Assembly (NCBI GenBank): GCA_030267965.1
Contig: BRYA01000136.1
Span: forward strand, 4,325-23,165
From: Triparma columacea
Taxonomy: Eukaryota; Sar; Bolidophyceae; Parmales; Triparmaceae
Reading direction: 5' to 3'
Length of the DNA stretch: 18,841 nucleotides
The translations under genes and the position numbers were made by a program. Below are positions 16,963 through 18,841 of the stretch, piece after piece. Each line of letters starts with the position of its first letter. The stretch's first letter is position 1. Under the pieces are notes generated by a model. That model did no database searches, was not told the origin of the DNA, and saw only the letters and a program-made list of their open reading frames with translations.

Positions 16963-18841
16963 ATGCTCCCAAACGCATACACTCTACCAAGCCTTCTTTC
17001 CCCTCCCTTCTATCCCTCCTCAACACCAGTATCATTAAGTTGTAAAATCCAAATACAACCCGATGCTGCAGACCCATCAACAACCCCTTCTTCCTCACCT
17101 CCCCTCAACTCAAACACGGCAACGCTATCGTTCTACCCCCCGGTAATAAACCAAACGACGGGCTGGGTAAAGAGCACATCGTCTAGCATACCGTTCAACC
17201 TTATTGACCCCACACACAATGCAGTGCACTCGGGGGCAAGCTCAAGGGGCCTGGTTGAGGACGCCCGTAAACTGGGTGGCAGGGGGTACGATACTTTTCT
17301 GGGCGTTGTGTTTGACTTGAGCGTGGCGAAGTCTGAGGTAACTAGGGGTAGGCCCTCAGCGGTTGAATCTTATAAGAAGCTAGGAGACTTTGAGAGGACG
17401 ACAAGTACAAGGGGGGGGACGTTACGAGATAGCGGCACGGGTTCGACCAGTAACTCGACGACGAAGGGTAGGGGTGGTGAGGTGAATCCTTGTTACTTGT
17501 TTGGTGTCTTCACGCCTTCATCATCACACGTATTTCAGGTCCAGGGATCGGACGGGTCTGAGGAGCGGAGTAGGAGGGTTATCAAAGCCGCAGCTCTCGA
17601 GGGACAGGGAAGGGAGGGGGGAGATGGAAAGGGTTTACTACTGGTTTGTACTGGTAACATATTAACGTGCGTTAAAAGAATGCACAACGGGCAACTACAG
17701 GGATCTGTCATACACAGAGTAACCGAGGGGGAGGGGGATATCATAGGGTGCACTGTATCTTCGGGTGACGTATACATCTGGGGTGAAGGGTGGGTTAGAA
17801 TGTGGAGGGGTTACGAAGTGGAGAAGTGTTTTGGTAATACTGAAGGTGGTAGTGGAGTACAAGGAGGGAACAAGGATGGCGGAGGTGGGGGAGGAGGAGG
17901 TGGGAAGAGAAGAGGGAGCGGGGGGAAGGGAGGGAACAGGTGAGATTGAATATTTTGGGGGGGGGGGGAACTCGGGTTTTAGGGATTGTGGGGGAAAGAT
18001 ATAAGTGACGCGTGAGGGGAAAGGGGATGATACTAACACACAAAACGATGAACAAATTCTCACCCAACCTAAAAAACAACCAAACACCTCCAACCCCCCC
18101 CCCCACACACACACACACACCACCACCGCAGCCCTCGAGTGGTTGTTTTAAGTGAGTCTATTGACTTGGATAGCTTCTACGGTACGGACTCTAGGTTACG
18201 TTCCCCCTTGACCTCCTTCCGTTTCGTCCTTGGTACCGTATGGTGGAAGGCGTGCAGGCGAGGGTTAAGTGGGGGGGTTTGGGAAAAGGTAGGGGGTGGG
18301 ACGGGATGGGAGGGTGATAATATGGAGGCAATTAGTGGGGGGGAGGTTGGGAACTGGGTGGTCGATGTTATGGGGACGGAGGAGGGGGAGGAGGTTAGAG
18401 GTAGGAGGGAGAGAGTAGAAGGATCGATACAAGGGGAGGGCCTTGATAGGAGGACCTTGGAGGGGAGGGAGGGGAAGTACGCAACGGAAGGTGGGGGAGG
18501 AGGGAGGGGGGGAGAAATCGTGGTCACGGTACCTGTGAAGAGGGGACACGTGATTGTCTTCAAGGACGGGATCGTCTTGACTGACTCTAAAGGGGAGGTG
18601 GCGAGGGAGTGGACAGGGAAGGTCGGGGCGTACGTAAGGTGGGGGAGGTGGGGGGATGAAGAAGTTGCGGTAGGCAACCTCGATGGGATTGTGTGGAGGT
18701 GCGGGATCACGGAGGGGGAGGGGGCGGTGATTGAGAGGCTAGGGACGGTGAGGGAATTCAAGGGAACCTGGGGGAGGAGGGGAGTCATCTGGGGAGAGGA
18801 GGGGAAGGTTAGGGTGCTGGGGGAGGATGGGGAAGGAATTG
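16963..18841 (+). CDS. Uncharacterised protein, possibly a beta-propeller (5' part; runs off the window)
   Basis: Exon 1 (16963-17939) and exon 2 (18132 to the window end) join in phase 2. The frame is open for 562 residues with no stop, so the 3' end is missing. I do not recognise the family. Several segments read like propeller blades, with short strands and aromatic or Trp-containing ends: GLLLVCTGNILTCVKRMHNG, IGCTVSSGDVYIWGEGWVRM, GHVIVFKDGIVLTDSKGEVA, and EEVAVGNLDGIVWRCGITEG. Gly-rich linkers (residues about 300-325) lie around the splice site. A WD40-like or nucleoporin-like propeller is possible, but no diagnostic motif such as a clear GH...WD repeat is visible. No signal peptide is obvious; the N-terminus is Ser/Pro/Thr-rich. 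The model rests on the clean splice and on the open frame in exon 2. Confidence 0.6.
17940..18131 (+). other. Intron of the propeller-like gene, with G and C tracts
   Basis: Donor CAG|GTGAGA and acceptor CACCGCAG enclose 192 nt, the longest intron here; phase 2 (AG|C, Ser). A run of about 12 G (17957-17968) lies 17 nt from the donor. A run of about 11 C (18094-18104) followed by an (AC)n repeat of about 16 nt lies just before the acceptor. Confidence 0.75.

Noticed and set aside
18177..18788. Ser/Pro-rich open frame on the minus strand near the window end
   Set aside because: It is opposite exon 2 of the last gene. Low-complexity composition and no domain; the plus-strand frame joins cleanly to exon 1.

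Overview
This window is nuclear DNA from a compact eukaryotic genome. Eleven short spliceosomal introns (74-192 nt, all GT-AG) restore interrupted domains exactly in frame. The gene content is eukaryote-only: a dynein assembly factor of the DNAAF2/Kintoun family, an SH3/MyTH4/RhoGAP protein, a protein kinase, a MYND finger protein and a proteasome alpha-like protein. DNAAF2 implies a lineage that builds motile flagella. The BspA-type leucine-rich repeat protein, the RAP-domain organelle protein and the many C/G homopolymer tracts suggest a unicellular protist or alga, perhaps a stramenopile. That assignment is an inference and cannot be settled from sequence reading alone.

Nine protein genes fill 18.8 kb. 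From left to right: (1) 34-3829 minus, 4 exons, predicted mitochondrial RAP-domain protein with a Tudor-like insertion; (2) 4368-6776 plus, 3 exons, DNAAF2/Kintoun; (3) 6913-9480 minus, 4 exons, SH3 / proline-rich / MyTH4 / RhoGAP protein; (4) 9681-12306 plus, 3 exons, TKL-like kinase; (5) 12490-13602 minus, ankyrin + MYND protein; (6) 13866-14831 minus, proteasome alpha-like protein with an N-terminal hydrophobic segment; (7) 15165-16001 plus, BspA-like LRR protein; (8) 16175-16822 minus, unknown acidic protein; (9) 16963 to the window end, plus, at least 2 exons, partial, perhaps a beta-propeller.

Orientation alternates almost perfectly (- + - + - - + - +). This gives four head-to-head intergenic regions (about 538, 200, 333 and 140 bp) and three tail-to-tail ones (136, 183 and 173 bp). 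No operon-like logic is evident: the products belong to organelle RNA metabolism, flagellar assembly, actin/Rho signalling, kinase signalling and proteostasis.

The points most worth a second look are the Tudor-like module that appears to sit inside the RAP fold of gene 1, the proteasome alpha-like protein that keeps all four gate residues but carries a signal-like helix, the SH3-MyTH4-RhoGAP architecture, a basic C-terminal tail left in frame behind a UAG in gene 5, and complementary G and C tracts that could pair the two ends of introns or a convergent 3' region. I found no tRNA, rRNA, transposon or CRISPR array.
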